64,000 nucleotides of DNA from Gammaproteobacteria bacterium (GCA_016874235.1 VGUJ01000003.1:1-64000), one strand, 5' to 3'; shown: positions 34,355-44,329, counted from the stretch's first letter. Notes: a model not told the origin generated them from the letters alone. Numbers and translations: made by a program.

Positions 34355-36178
34355 TCAGCCGCCGGGGTGCAGCGCATCATAAAGGTTTTGTGCGAGTGCT
34401 GGGCCGATGCCCGGCGCACGCTCGAGATCCATTCGCCCGGCCTTCAACACACCCTGCAGACCGCCAAAGTGCTGAAGCAAGGCGCGCCGCTTCGCCGGAC
34501 CGAGCCCTGGCACGGTTTCGAGGATCGATTCGTTGAACCGTTTTGCACGCCGACGCCGATGACCGGTGATCGCGAACCGATGGGCCTCGTCACGAATACG
34601 CTGGATCGCCTTGAGGGCGGCGGACTGCGGCCCGGGGATGAGCGGCGGCCGCGACTCACCCGGGAAATGGATACGCTCCTGCCCTGCCCGACGATCGGGG
34701 CCCTTGGAAATGCCAATGACCTCTTGGTCGGCAAAACCCGCCGCTGCCAGAACGTCGACCACGCCGGCGATCTGGGCAGGACCCCCATCGATCACGAGCA
34801 GATCAGGCTGTGGAATCTCCCCTGCGACGATCCGCGCGAAGCGACGCGCGATCGCCTCGCGCAACGCACCGTAATCATCGCCGGGCGCCACGCCCTCGAT
34901 ATTGAAGCGCCGATAATCTTTCTTGAGAGGCCCTTCGCGACCGAACACCACACAGGAGGCGACGGTGCCCTCGCCCTGCGTATGACTGATATCGAAGCAC
35001 TCCATTCGCTCGGGTACGGCAGGCAACGCCAGCTCCTCGACAAGCGAGGCGAGCAAGGCCTCGTACCCCTCGCGACGGGCGAGTCGCATTCGCAGCGCAT
35101 TGGCTGCGTTGTCCTGGGTCATCTCGACCCATCTCGCCACAAGTCCCCGTTGGGCCCGCCGTACTCGAACCGCATGCCCCGCAATCGATGCGAGCGCCTC
35201 GGCGATCGACTCGGAATCCTCGAGCACGATATTCGTGTAGATCTCCGGGGGCGGTGACTGCTCCCCGTAGTACTGCATGATGAACGAGGACAGCGCCTCG
35301 AGAGGTTCGGCGAAAACGGCTTTCGGAAAAAATCCGCTGGTTCCGAGGCTCCGCCCTCCCCGAACCGGCATCACGCTGATCGCATAGCCGCCCGGATCTC
35401 CGGTAATGGCAAAGATATCGGCGTCGCGTTCATCGTCGGCGGCGACGACTTGCTGTGCCTGTAATTCTTTGATGGCGGCAATTTGATCGCGTAGTGCAGC
35501 CGCCCGCTCGAACTCGAGCCGCTCGGAGGCCTCCTCCATTCTCACCGCAAGCTGCTTCTGGACCTCGTCGTTTCGACCTTCGAGCACCTGCACCGCTGCC
35601 TCGACGTCGCGCGCATAGTCGGACTTGGAGATGAGTTCGACGCAGGGCGCCGAACATCGTCCGATCTGGTATTGCAAACACGGACGACTACGATGGGCAA
35701 AATAGCTGTCGCGGCAGTTTCGGAGCCGGAAAATCTTCTGCAGATAATGCAGCGACTCGCTCACCGCCCCCGCGTTTGGGTAGGGACCGAAAAATCGACC
35801 GGGTATGTTGCGCGATCCTCGATACACCGACAGACGCGGAAACTCGTGGTCTGCGGAAAGCCATAGATAGGGGAAGCTCTTGTCGTCCCTCATGACGACG
35901 TTGTACTTCGGATGCAGCGCCTTGATGAGATTGTGTTCGAGTAGCAAGGCCTCGGTCTCGGATCGCGTGACCGTCACCTCCATCGAGGTGATCTGCGCGA
36001 CCAGCGCCTGAACTTTGGGCATGACGTTCGAGGGAACGAAATAACTACCGACTCGGTCGCGAAGGTTCTTGGCCTTGCCGACATAGAGCAGGGAGCCATC
36101 CCCAGCGAACATTCGATAGACGCCGGGCCGCTTCGGCAAGCTGGCGACGAACTCCTTGGAGTCGAATGTCACGCTCAC
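34355..36178 (-). CDS. uvrC: Excinuclease ABC subunit C
   Basis: This 607-residue protein has, in order, an N-terminal GIY-YIG nuclease domain (RPGVYRMFAGDGSLLYVGKA), a cysteine-containing segment (CLQYQIGRCSAPC), a UVR motif region, the RNase H-like endonuclease domain (ECFDISHTQGEGTVAS, LLVIDGGPAQ) and C-terminal helix-hairpin-helix motifs (TVPGLGPAKRRALL, APGIGPALA). It makes both incisions in nucleotide excision repair. A uracil-DNA glycosylase gene lies immediately upstream. Confidence 0.97.
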   Translation of the reverse strand: MSVTFDSKEFVASLPKRPGVYRMFAGDGSLLYVGKAKNLRDRVGSYFVPSNVMPKVQALVAQITSMEVTVTRSETEALLLEHNLIKALHPKYNVVMRDDKSFPYLWLSADHEFPRLSVYRGSRNIPGRFFGPYPNAGAVSESLHYLQKIFRLRNCRDSYFAHRSRPCLQYQIGRCSAPCVELISKSDYARDVEAAVQVLEGRNDEVQKQLAVRMEEASERLEFERAAALRDQIAAIKELQAQQVVAADDERDADIFAITGDPGGYAISVMPVRGGRSLGTSGFFPKAVFAEPLEALSSFIMQYYGEQSPPPEIYTNIVLEDSESIAEALASIAGHAVRVRRAQRGLVARWVEMTQDNAANALRMRLARREGYEALLASLVEELALPAVPERMECFDISHTQGEGTVASCVVFGREGPLKKDYRRFNIEGVAPGDDYGALREAIARRFARIVAGEIPQPDLLVIDGGPAQIAGVVDVLAAAGFADQEVIGISKGPDRRAGQERIHFPGESRPPLIPGPQSAALKAIQRIRDEAHRFAITGHRRRRAKRFNESILETVPGLGPAKRRALLQHFGGLQGVLKAGRMDLERAPGIGPALAQNLYDALHPGG

Positions 36179-36183
36179 ACGCC

Positions 36184-36831
36184 CTATCCCGACGACTGTC
36201 CGGCGAGAGTTTGGGCGCGCGCAAGCACCTTACGAAACATGTCTGCCGTGAGGCGTCTCGTCTGCGTGTTGTATCGACTGCAGTGGTACGAATCGACGAG
36301 CCATCGGCCATCGGCGAGCCGATGCTCTGCCGCGTGCCCAAAGCGATACGCACCTCGACTCTCGCCCGCCGCATCAAGGATGGCATCGTGCGCGATTCGT
36401 CCGAGCGCCACGAGCACTCGCAAACTTCCATGGGCCGAGAGCTCCGCGCGAAGAAAACCGTTACAGGTGCGCGCCTCGGCAGGCGTCGGCTTGTTCTCGG
36501 GCGGAAGACACTTCACGGCGTTCGTGATGCGCACTCCGAAGAGCGCGAGCCCGTCGTCGACCGACTCGGACTGCGCAGCCGACGACACACCGAGCTCATG
36601 CAGCGTTTGATAAAGCATGACGCCGGCGTGGTCACCCGTGAAGGGTCGACCCGTTCGGTTGGCTCCGTGCATCCCGGGAGCCAGGCCCACGATCAGCCAA
36701 CGAGGATCGACATCCCCGAAAGCCGGCACCGGCGCGGCATGGTAACCAGGGTGACGGCGACCCGACTCCGCGCGAAACTCCGCGAGCCTGGGGCAGCGCC
36801 GACACGCCGGATCGAAAAGCATGGAGGACAT
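36184..36831 (-). CDS. Uracil-DNA glycosylase, type 5-like (Fe-S)
   Basis: This 215-residue protein contains motif A GLAPGMHGANRTGRPFTGD, the form seen in family 5 (UDGb) glycosylases. Four cysteines suited to a [4Fe-4S] cluster occur as CRRC near the N-terminus and in KCLPPENKPTPAEARTC. The C-terminal motif is SYHCSRYNTQTRRL. UDGb enzymes remove uracil and other deaminated bases without the usual catalytic Asp or Asn. Five bases separate its stop from the uvrC start, which makes a DNA-repair operon. Two ATGs 9 bases apart could serve as the start. Confidence 0.85.
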   Translation of the reverse strand: MSSMLFDPACRRCPRLAEFRAESGRRHPGYHAAPVPAFGDVDPRWLIVGLAPGMHGANRTGRPFTGDHAGVMLYQTLHELGVSSAAQSESVDDGLALFGVRITNAVKCLPPENKPTPAEARTCNGFLRAELSAHGSLRVLVALGRIAHDAILDAAGESRGAYRFGHAAEHRLADGRWLVDSYHCSRYNTQTRRLTADMFRKVLARAQTLAGQSSG

Positions 36832-36874
36832 CCGCGACCCTCTGACGAAGGCCGCGGATTGTACCCGAGCCGCG

Positions 36875-38161
36875 TCAGCCGACGGCGAACTGCTCTTCTT
36901 CGGTCGAACCCTTCATGGCCGTCACGGAGGACTGCCCGGCGGTCACGGTTTGGGTGACATCGTCGAAGTAACCCGCTCCGACTTCGCGCTGGTGCTTGGT
37001 TGCGGTGTAGCCGTCCTTCTCGGAGCCGAACTCCGCCTGCTGCAGCGCCACATAGGCCGTCATCTGCGACTCGCGATACCCCTTTGCGAGGGTGAACATC
37101 GAGTAGTTGAGCGCGTGGAAACCCGCGAGCGTGATGAACTGGAACTTGTAGCCCATTACGCCGAGCTCACGCTGAAACTTCGCGATCGTCGCGTCGTCGA
37201 GCTTTTTCTTCCAGTTGAACGAGGGTGAGCAGTTGTACGCAAGCAGCTTTCCAGGAAACTTTTTGTGGATCGCCTCTGCGAAATGCTTGGCCTCTTCGAG
37301 ATCCGGCGTGCCGGTCTCGCACCACAACAAGTCGGCATACGGTGCGTAGGCAAGTCCACGCGCGATGGCCTGCTCCAGCCCCGCCCGAACAAAAAAGAAT
37401 CCTTCCGAGGTGCGGCCCTTTGAGGTATCGATGAACGGACGGTCACGCTCGTCCACGTCAGCCGTCAATAAATTCGCGCTCTCGGCATCCGTACGCGCGA
37501 CAAGAATCGTGGGCACATCGCTCACGTCCGCCGCCAAGCGCGCCGCGACGAGCTTGTTCACGGCTTCCTGCGTCGGAACGAGCACCTTGCCGCCCATATG
37601 GCCGCACTTCTTGGCCGAGGACAGTTGATCCTCGAAGTGCACGCCCGCGGCACCGGCCTCGATCATGCCCTTCATGAGCTCGAACGCGTTGAGTACGCCA
37701 CCAAAGCCCGCTTCGGCGTCCGCCACGATCGGCTGCAGCCAATCGATGGAATCATTGCCCTCGGCGTGATGCAGCTGATCCGCACGCAGCAAGGTGCTGT
37801 TGATACGACGGACGACCTGCGGAACCGAGTTGGCCGGATAGAGCGACTGATCCGGGTACATTTCACCGGCGAGGTTGGCATCGCCTGCCACCTGCCATCC
37901 TGAGAGATAAATCGCCTTGAGGCCCGCACGAACTTGCTGCATGGCCTGATTGCCCGTCAACGCACCCAGCGCGTTGACGAACGGCATGGCGCTCATATGG
38001 CGCCACAGCTTCTCGGCGCCAAGTCGTGCAAGCGAATGCTCGACGTGAACGGTCCCGCGAAGGCGAACGACATCCTCCGCCTTGTAACCGCGCGACACGC
38101 CGCGCCATCGGGGGTTTTCCTGCCACTCTCGGGTGAGTTGTTCGGCGGTCTTCATTTGCAT
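36875..38161 (-). CDS. aceA: Isocitrate lyase
   Basis: This 428-residue enzyme starts at the ATG at 38161, preceded at good distance by GAGG; a longer frame to 38230 would enter aceB. The active-site signature is [14 protein letters not shown], with the catalytic cysteine of KKCGH. Residues SPSFNWKK and the C-terminal [12 protein letters not shown] are typical. The size matches the short E. coli-type enzyme rather than the 530-residue Pseudomonas form. It splits isocitrate to glyoxylate and succinate. It lies 55 bases downstream of aceB. Confidence 0.97.
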   Translation of the reverse strand: MQMKTAEQLTREWQENPRWRGVSRGYKAEDVVRLRGTVHVEHSLARLGAEKLWRHMSAMPFVNALGALTGNQAMQQVRAGLKAIYLSGWQVAGDANLAGEMYPDQSLYPANSVPQVVRRINSTLLRADQLHHAEGNDSIDWLQPIVADAEAGFGGVLNAFELMKGMIEAGAAGVHFEDQLSSAKKCGHMGGKVLVPTQEAVNKLVAARLAADVSDVPTILVARTDAESANLLTADVDERDRPFIDTSKGRTSEGFFFVRAGLEQAIARGLAYAPYADLLWCETGTPDLEEAKHFAEAIHKKFPGKLLAYNCSPSFNWKKKLDDATIAKFQRELGVMGYKFQFITLAGFHALNYSMFTLAKGYRESQMTAYVALQQAEFGSEKDGYTATKHQREVGAGYFDDVTQTVTAGQSSVTAMKGSTEEEQFAVG

Positions 38162-38200
38162 GACTAAAGTCCTCGGAAAAACTGAAGGTTCAAGGGCTGA

Positions 38201-38211
38201 TTTTGTGTAAA
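38201..38211 (-). promoter_or_regulatory. Candidate regulator site before aceA
   Basis: On the minus strand this reads TTTACACAAAA. It shares the 9-mer TTTACACAA with the aceB/regulator intergenic region at 39866-39874. It sits 40-50 bases upstream of the aceA ATG, in the short aceB-aceA gap. It may be a half-site for the RamB/ScfR-type regulator. Confidence 0.3.
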
Positions 38212-38216
38212 AAGGA

Positions 38217-39803
38217 TCACTCAAGCTCACGGTACGCGGCCAGCGTCAGGAACGTCGCAAACTCGGGCGCAGTCGTGATCTCATCGAGCAAGCGCGCCGC
38301 GCCATCGAAGCGTCCCGCGGAATACGCGGTCTCACCCAGACGGGCTCGAAGAGTTTTGCACTCCGTCGCAAGCACCTCACGAAACAGCTCTGCCGTGATC
38401 TTGCGTCCATCGTCGAGCACGCCCCCGGCATGACGAATCCACTGCCAAATTTGCGCACGCGAGATCTCGGCGGTCGCTGCATCTTCCATCAAGTTGTTGA
38501 TGGGCACGCACCCGTTGCCGCACAGCCACGCGGCCATGTACTGCAGCGATACGCTGACGTTCTCCCGCAAGCCCTCTCCGGTGATACGGCCTTCCGGAAT
38601 CTTGAGTAAATCTGCCGCGGTCACTGAGACATCCTCGCGAAGCCGCTGACGCTGGTTCGGCGTCGGCATCAGACGATCGAAGACCTCCATTGCAATCGGC
38701 ACCAAGCCCGGGTGAGCGACCCAAGTGCCATCGTGACCGTCACCGGCCTCACGTTCCTTATCCGCACGTACTTTGGCGATCGCCGCATCATTGGCGATCG
38801 GATCATTCTTGATCGGGATCTGCGCCGCCATGCCACCCATCGCGAAGGCACCGCGACGATGACAGGTCTTGATACAAAGGAGAGAGTAAGAACGCATGAA
38901 ATGCGTGGTCATCGTGATGAGACGTCGCTCCGGCAACAAGAAGTCAGCGCGTCTTGCAAATTTTTTGATGAAACTGAAGATGTAGTCCCAGCGACCACAA
39001 TTGAGACCCACGATGTAGTCGCGCAACTCGAAAAGGATCTCATCCATCTCGAATGCCGCGAGAATCGTCTCGATCAGCACCGTACATTTGATGGTGCCAT
39101 GCTCGATCCCGAGTCGGCGCTCTGCAAAATCGAAGACCTCGGCCCACAGCCGTGCCTCGCGATGACTCTCCATCTTGGGCAAATAGAAATAGGGACCCGT
39201 GCCGCGCGAACGCAGCTCGCCGTGGTTATGAAAAAGATAAAGACCGAAATCGACGAGCGCGCCAGGGATCGGCTGACCACCCTGCAACAGGTGCTTTTCG
39301 TAGAGATGCCAGCCGCGAGGTCGGACGATCAAGACTGCCGTCTTGTCCGCCAGTCGATACGCCTTACCCTCGGGACTCGTGAAATCGATTTGTCTGCGCA
39401 CGGCATCGCGAAGATTCGCTTGCCCGCCAACCACGTTCTCCCATGAGGGCGCGAGGGAGTCCTCACAGTCGGCCATGAACACGCGCGCCCCGGAGTTCAG
39501 CGCGTTGATGATCATCTTGCGGTCGGTAGGCCCCGTGATCTCGACCCGACGGTCTTGCAGATCTGTCGGAATCGGCGCCACCGTCCAAACGCCGTCTCGG
39601 ATCGCACGGGTCTCTGGCAGGAAGTCCGGCAAGTCGCCGGCATCGAGGCGTTGCTGGCGCTGCTCACGAGCCTTGAGCAACTGCTCCACACGCGGGGCGA
39701 ACCGTTCTGCGAGCTCCCCGAGAAAAGCGAGCGCCTCTACGGTCAGGATGCCTTCACCCTGAGGCCTCGCTGGCGTCCTTGCTGCGATATCGATGCTGGC
39801 CAT
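38217..39803 (-). CDS. aceB: Malate synthase A
   Basis: This 528-residue enzyme is the A (AceB) isoform by length and by motifs: [17 protein letters not shown] with acetyl-CoA/glyoxylate site residues, the catalytic arginine region [13 protein letters not shown], and [13 protein letters not shown]. It condenses glyoxylate with acetyl-CoA to malate and completes the glyoxylate shunt with aceA, which follows on the same strand. The divergent regulator gene begins 119 bases upstream, with a palindrome between them. Confidence 0.97.
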   Translation of the reverse strand: MASIDIAARTPARPQGEGILTVEALAFLGELAERFAPRVEQLLKAREQRQQRLDAGDLPDFLPETRAIRDGVWTVAPIPTDLQDRRVEITGPTDRKMIINALNSGARVFMADCEDSLAPSWENVVGGQANLRDAVRRQIDFTSPEGKAYRLADKTAVLIVRPRGWHLYEKHLLQGGQPIPGALVDFGLYLFHNHGELRSRGTGPYFYLPKMESHREARLWAEVFDFAERRLGIEHGTIKCTVLIETILAAFEMDEILFELRDYIVGLNCGRWDYIFSFIKKFARRADFLLPERRLITMTTHFMRSYSLLCIKTCHRRGAFAMGGMAAQIPIKNDPIANDAAIAKVRADKEREAGDGHDGTWVAHPGLVPIAMEVFDRLMPTPNQRQRLREDVSVTAADLLKIPEGRITGEGLRENVSVSLQYMAAWLCGNGCVPINNLMEDAATAEISRAQIWQWIRHAGGVLDDGRKITAELFREVLATECKTLRARLGETAYSAGRFDGAARLLDEITTAPEFATFLTLAAYRELE

Positions 39804-39865
39804 CCTTGAACTCCTGATCCCCGGGGCTCCACGGCTGTTGAACTTTAAGGCGCGTAGTGAGAGGA

Positions 39866-39894
39866 TTTACACAATAGAAATTTCACAATGTGAA
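39866..39894. promoter_or_regulatory. Palindromic operator candidate between aceB and its divergent regulator
   Basis: TTCACA-A-TGTGAA at 39882-39894 is a perfect 6-1-6 inverted repeat. A related element, TTTACACAATAGAA, begins at 39866, giving two similar sites about 16 bases apart. The regulator's ATG at 39923 is 28 bases downstream and the aceB ATG is 63 bases upstream, so binding could block or control both genes. The likely ligand protein is the adjacent XRE/ScfR-type regulator. Confidence 0.55.
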
Positions 39895-39922
39895 TTTCAC
39901 TCGCAGCAGCGAGGCATCGCCG

Positions 39923-41416
39923 ATGACCGGATTACTGCGTCAAGGACACTTTTTAGGCTCGAAGCTGCGCACCCTGCGCAAGCGGAACGGCCTCACCCTG
40001 GAAGAGTTATCCAGCCGGTGCGTACAGCTCAGTGCCGATCATGCGCCCTCCGTGAGCTATCTCAGCATGGTAGAGACCGGTAAACGCATGCCCTCCGCTG
40101 AGATGCTTGCCGTACTTGCCTCGGTGTTTGGTAAGGAATCCAGTTGGTTCCTCGACCGAACCGAGTCGGTTGCCCCCGAGATCTCGAAGGGTCCGAGAAC
40201 GAGCGCGGCGGATCCCATGCCGCTCGAACCTGCCTTTTTATTCTCTCGCGATCTCCTGCAGCTCGCCTTACCGGAGCTGCTCGCGCAGACGGGCACCAGT
40301 GGACGGCAGTTTGCGCGTCTGCTCGTCCGGGTTTGGCAAGAATCCCGTCAAAACGAGTTTCCCGATATCGAACGCGCCGCGGAGTCGGTGGGACGACGTC
40401 GAATGCCTCTCTCGCTCGATGACGTACTGAAAATCGTCAAAGACACAGGGCTCGCCATCCGCTGGGTCGACGAGGACCGACCCACTAAATCGGCGCCGGT
40501 GCTTCGAGCTCGTTTCGAATCACCCGAGACCATCGTGATCAATAAAAACCTTCGCTCACACGAGGCAAGACTCAAGTACACGCTCGCCTTCTTCATTGGT
40601 CATCGAATCCTCCATAACGGAGATGGCGTCGTCCCTCCGCACAGCGCTGCAGGTCTCGGTTACGAGGAGCCCGGGGCGCTCGGCCCGGTCGGCGGCATGG
40701 CGCCACGAGACGTGTTGCTCGCTTGGCGCGACTTTGAATGCAGCGCGTTTGCCGGAGCACTGCTTTGCCCCAAGCAACCTTTCAGACAGTTCCTTGTTAG
40801 AGAGCGTCACGAACTCGCGGCTGTCGAAAAGCTCGGGATTACCGAAGCGGTGATGATGAGACGAATGACCAGCGTCTCCCCTTATCGCCATTGGCATTTC
40901 TTTGACGGCTATGCGCCGGGATATCTTCGGGCTGTCTATCGCGGTAATGGCATTGCCTTGCCCTGGGGCAACATGAGCCTTGTTCCTGATCCGTGCCCGA
41001 ATTGGGCGGTATTCAGATTACTTCGAGATGATACGTCGTCCTCCAGTGAGCCCTTCGCCCCGGTGTCGCAGATTTCGATCATGCGCGATGGCGGCACACC
41101 TCAACTCTACTGCTGTCACTCTCTCCGGACGCGAGACGCGGCAGACGTGTCGCATGTGCTGTCGGTCGGCATCGACCTCGCCCCCGCGCTCGATGCGCAG
41201 GGCTTCGATTCGAGAACCCTCATCGATCTCATTGATGATCACTGCGGTCGCGGCGGCGGGATTAGCCAAGTACCGACTGAAGCGGCCGACGCGATCCGAA
41301 CAGTCAGCCATGTGTTGAACATTGCTTGGGTATCTCGATCGCTGGATGCGCCGGCAAGCATCATCTGCCCACGCAGCCGATCATGCCCACGCAACACGCC
41401 CTGCGGCACCCAATAA
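39923..41416 (+). CDS. XRE-family RamB/ScfR-type regulator of acetate/glyoxylate metabolism
   Basis: This 497-residue protein starts at the ATG at 39923, preceded by GAGG; an upstream GTG at 39890 lies inside the palindrome and is less likely. The N-terminal HTH_3 domain (residues about 10-75) reads LRTLRKRNGLTLEELSSRC followed by SYLSMVETGKRMPSAEMLA. The middle holds an IrrE/ImmA-like domain (YTLAFFIGHRILHNGD) in which the metallopeptidase HExxH is not conserved. A C-terminal DUF2083-like region with cysteines (CPKQPF, SLVPDPCPNW) follows. RamB of corynebacteria, of the same layout, represses aceA/aceB; the divergent position here supports the same role. Confidence 0.85.
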   Translation: MTGLLRQGHFLGSKLRTLRKRNGLTLEELSSRCVQLSADHAPSVSYLSMVETGKRMPSAEMLAVLASVFGKESSWFLDRTESVAPEISKGPRTSAADPMPLEPAFLFSRDLLQLALPELLAQTGTSGRQFARLLVRVWQESRQNEFPDIERAAESVGRRRMPLSLDDVLKIVKDTGLAIRWVDEDRPTKSAPVLRARFESPETIVINKNLRSHEARLKYTLAFFIGHRILHNGDGVVPPHSAAGLGYEEPGALGPVGGMAPRDVLLAWRDFECSAFAGALLCPKQPFRQFLVRERHELAAVEKLGITEAVMMRRMTSVSPYRHWHFFDGYAPGYLRAVYRGNGIALPWGNMSLVPDPCPNWAVFRLLRDDTSSSSEPFAPVSQISIMRDGGTPQLYCCHSLRTRDAADVSHVLSVGIDLAPALDAQGFDSRTLIDLIDDHCGRGGGISQVPTEAADAIRTVSHVLNIAWVSRSLDAPASIICPRSRSCPRNTPCGTQ

Positions 41417-41429
41417 AGACCGTCGGTCT

Positions 41430-42794
41430 TTATTCGCCCCGTCTCGGCGCCCGCAGCCGTTCGGACAACATTAGCGACAGCTCGAGCGACTGCTCGTAAT
41501 TGAGGCGAGGGTCGACGCTCGATTTGTATGCCCGCTGAAGATCGAGGTCAGCCAAGCCTCGCGCACCGCCCGTGCATTCGGTGACGTCCTCACCGGTCAG
41601 CTCCACATGCACGCCGCCGAGATGCGAGCCGAGCGACTGATGGATGGAACTGGCGAATTCGAGCTCGCGAAGAATGTTCTCGAAGCGTCGGGTCTTGAGG
41701 CCGCTTTGGCTCGTCTCAGTGTTCCCGTGCATCGGATCGCAGATCCAGAGTACGGAATGCCCAGTGGCTCTCACGGCCTGAATAGCCTTCGGCAATGCGC
41801 TCTCGATATCTTTTGCGCCATATCGGTGGATGAACGCCAATTTGCCGGGAATATTTTGAGGGTTCAGCGTGGTGACAAGCCGCTGTAGCCACGCGGCGTC
41901 CATCGCTGCTCCGATTTTCACGCCGACCGGGTTCGCGATACCACGGCAATACTCGACGTGCGCCCCGTCGAGCTGTGCCGTCCGCATGCCAATCCACGGC
42001 ATATGCGTCGACAGGTTGTACCAGCGATTTTGACGCGGGATGAAACGAGTCTGGGCTTGCTCGTAGTGCAGTACCAAGGCCTCGTGACTCGCATAGAACT
42101 CAGCGCGCAATGCCTGATGGACTTCCTTCGCGCTGATCGTCTCGAAAAACTCCAGGCCATCGGCAACGGATGCGACGATTCGTTCGTACTTCGCCTTGAA
42201 GGGCGAGTGTCCGACGAAACCAAGATCCCAGTACTCCGGGTGGTGCAGGTCCGCGAACCCGCCATCGATGAGCGCGCGAACGAAGTTGATGGTGAGCGCC
42301 GCGCGTTCGTAGCCTCTCAGCAACAGTTGCGGATCGGGTTCGCGCGCCTCTGGCGTGAACTCACCGCGATTGACGATGTCGCCGCGGTAGGACGGCAGCG
42401 TGACCCCATCGCGCGTTTCGGTATCGGCAGATCTTGGTTTGGCGTACTGCCCACCCATGCGCCCAACACGAATCACAGGCTTTTTGAGTCCGTGGGTGAG
42501 CACCAGACTCATCTGTAGCAAAATTTTGAGGCGCTTGGTGATCGTGCCCGACTCGCAGTCATCAAAACTTTCGGCACAATCTCCGCCTTGAAGAAGGAAT
42601 CGCTCGCCTCGCTGTGCCGCCGCAAGCTCTTCGCGCAATCTCTCCACTTCCCACGACACCACGATCGGGGGCAGTCTCGAGAGCTTGGCCACCGCATCGG
42701 CCAGCGCCACCGAGTCGCGATAAACCGGCTGCTGCTGCGCAGGTCGGGTCTGCCAACTGGTGGGATTCCAAGTCTGGTGGTCGGGGGTCTTCAT
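41430..42794 (-). CDS. 3-deoxy-7-phosphoheptulonate synthase, class II
   Basis: This 454-residue enzyme shows the class II (plant/mycobacterial-type) DAHP synthase signatures: GERFLLQGGDCAESF near residue 70, RVGRMGGQYAKPRS, and CDPMHGNTETS near the C-terminus. It makes DAHP from phosphoenolpyruvate and erythrose 4-phosphate, the first step of aromatic amino acid synthesis. The ATG at 42794 (MKTPDHQTWNP) is preferred over an in-frame GTG at 42815. It converges on the regulator gene with 13 bases between. Confidence 0.95.
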   Translation of the reverse strand: MKTPDHQTWNPTSWQTRPAQQQPVYRDSVALADAVAKLSRLPPIVVSWEVERLREELAAAQRGERFLLQGGDCAESFDDCESGTITKRLKILLQMSLVLTHGLKKPVIRVGRMGGQYAKPRSADTETRDGVTLPSYRGDIVNRGEFTPEAREPDPQLLLRGYERAALTINFVRALIDGGFADLHHPEYWDLGFVGHSPFKAKYERIVASVADGLEFFETISAKEVHQALRAEFYASHEALVLHYEQAQTRFIPRQNRWYNLSTHMPWIGMRTAQLDGAHVEYCRGIANPVGVKIGAAMDAAWLQRLVTTLNPQNIPGKLAFIHRYGAKDIESALPKAIQAVRATGHSVLWICDPMHGNTETSQSGLKTRRFENILRELEFASSIHQSLGSHLGGVHVELTGEDVTECTGGARGLADLDLQRAYKSSVDPRLNYEQSLELSLMLSERLRAPRRGE

Positions 42795-42845
42795 CTGGCA
42801 GCATTCTAACGCCACAGACCAACGAATCGGCCGAAAAACCGTTAT

Positions 42846-43643
42846 TTAGACCGGCGACGATCGCTCCGCGGCCTTGGCCTGCTGCCACAGACGCTCCCAA
42901 GCATCGAGATCGAGCTCAAGGAGTGGTGTCCCAGCCGCCGCCGCCAAGCGCTCCATCTCCGCAAAACGACGTTCGAATTTTTGATTTGATCCGCGCAAGG
43001 CGGCTTCGGGATCGAGCCGAAGATGTCGGGCCCAGTTAGCGATCACGAACAGCAGATCGCCGAGTTCCTCGTGCTGCCTATCCACGCTCTCGCGACCCAC
43101 CAAGGTTGTCTCGAACTCAGCGAGCTCTTCGTCGAGCTTCATACGCATGCCCGAGGCATCGGGCCAGTCGAAGTTGACGCGGGCTGCGCGCTTGCCGAGC
43201 TTCACGGCACGGGTCAGCGCCGGTAGAGCTCGCGCAACCCCATCGAGAACGCCCTGGTCGCCGGACGCGGCGCGCTCTTGCGCCTTGAATGACTCCCACG
43301 CCCGAGTCTGCTCGTCTGCACTCAGGCCCGCTCGCTCGGCGAAGACATGCGGATGACGCCGAATCAACTTCTCGGAAATCCCTCGCGCGACATCGTCGAA
43401 GGTGAACAGCCCTCGCTCTTCGGCGATACGAGAGAGAAACACCACCTGAAAAAGCAGATCACCGAGCTCATCACGAATTCGGTCGGCGTCTGCACTACCG
43501 ATGGCCTCGGCGACCTCATACGCCTCTTCGAGCGTGTGCGGCACGATACTTTCAAACGTTTGCTCTCGATCCCACGCGCAACCCGATGTGGGATCACGCA
43601 GCGCACGCATGATCTCAAGGAGCTGATGGATGGACTGGCCCAT
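42846..43643 (-). CDS. mazG: Nucleoside triphosphate pyrophosphohydrolase MazG
   Basis: This 265-residue protein has two MazG domains. The first has TLEEAYEVAEAI and DELGDLLFQVVF; the second has LDEELAEFETTL and EELGDLLFVIANW, both the ExxE...ExxD metal-binding pattern. It opens IHQLLEIMRALRDP and CAWDREQT, the classic MazG start. It hydrolyses NTPs and dNTPs, including damaged ones, to the monophosphate. The ATG at 43643 is chosen; a GTG at 43670 is possible and would overlap the NUDIX gene by 14 bases. No MazE/MazF toxin pair is present. Confidence 0.93.
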   Translation of the reverse strand: MGQSIHQLLEIMRALRDPTSGCAWDREQTFESIVPHTLEEAYEVAEAIGSADADRIRDELGDLLFQVVFLSRIAEERGLFTFDDVARGISEKLIRRHPHVFAERAGLSADEQTRAWESFKAQERAASGDQGVLDGVARALPALTRAVKLGKRAARVNFDWPDASGMRMKLDEELAEFETTLVGRESVDRQHEELGDLLFVIANWARHLRLDPEAALRGSNQKFERRFAEMERLAAAAGTPLLELDLDAWERLWQQAKAAERSSPV

Positions 43644-43656
43644 GCGGCGGCGAGGC

Positions 43657-44319
43657 TCAGCCCGGCTCACCGCGAAGCGTGCGGCACAACGTCATGAGCA
43701 TCCCCGCGGTCGCACCCCAAATGGTGTGCCGTCCAAAAGAAAAATCAATGAAATGCACGTCCTCCCCTTCGAAGCGTCGCACGGCAGGAATATGGTTTCG
43801 CTCATCGAGGACGAATGACAACGGCATCTCGAACACCTCGAAGACCTCAGTCGGGTCGGGCACTACCGTGAAACCAGGATGCACGAAGCCGACGACGGGC
43901 GTCACACGGTATCCAGTGATCACGAGGTGATCGGGCAGATAACCGGCGACCTCGATTCGATCAGCGTTGAGACCGATCTCTTCCTCCGTCTCACGCAAGG
44001 CAGCGCTGAGCGGATTGCAGTCGATGGCCTCGATGCGCCCCCCTGGGAAACTAATTTGCCCGGCATGATGTTTGAGCTCCGACGAGCGGACCGTCAGAAG
44101 CACGCCCAGATCGTCACCTCGATCGACGAGCGGTATCAACACCGCTGCGGGGGTCGGGTGTTCCGGGGAAAACTGGCGGAGCCGTCGCTTGCGAGACTCT
44201 GAAACATCTCCCAGGCGCCAGTCATTGACAGGCGCATGACAGGGGCTCGGCAGCAGCCGCGAGCGAAGGGTCGTCTTCAGATCGGGAAAACGGGCGAAAA
44301 CGGGGGCAGAGTCGGGCAT
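43657..44319 (-). CDS. NUDIX hydrolase, CoA pyrophosphatase (NudL)-like
   Basis: This 220-residue protein starts at the ATG at 44319 (MPDSAPVFARFPDLK); the frame continues upstream antisense to purB and is not coding there. The NUDIX box is ISFPGGRIEAIDCN followed by ALRETEEEIGLN. The preceding PAAVLIPLVDRGDDLGVLLT and the LKHHAGQISFPGG context are typical of the NudL/CoAse group (UPF0035 motif). It probably cleaves CoA or related dinucleotides in the cytoplasm. It lies 13 bases upstream of mazG, so two house-cleaning hydrolases are paired. Confidence 0.88.
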   Translation of the reverse strand: MPDSAPVFARFPDLKTTLRSRLLPSPCHAPVNDWRLGDVSESRKRRLRQFSPEHPTPAAVLIPLVDRGDDLGVLLTVRSSELKHHAGQISFPGGRIEAIDCNPLSAALRETEEEIGLNADRIEVAGYLPDHLVITGYRVTPVVGFVHPGFTVVPDPTEVFEVFEMPLSFVLDERNHIPAVRRFEGEDVHFIDFSFGRHTIWGATAGMLMTLCRTLRGEPG

Positions 44320-44323
44320 GGGG

Positions 44324-44329
44324 TATGAT
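44324..44329 (+). promoter_or_regulatory. Possible -10 box of purB
   Basis: TATGAT lies 35 bases upstream of the purB ATG, in the divergent NUDIX/purB gap. No good -35 hexamer is visible 17 bases upstream, so this is tentative. Confidence 0.3.

Noticed and set aside
42846-43643. Toxin-antitoxin system around mazG
   Set aside because: The gene is a stand-alone two-domain pyrophosphohydrolase beside a NUDIX gene; there is no MazE, MazF or RelA next to it.
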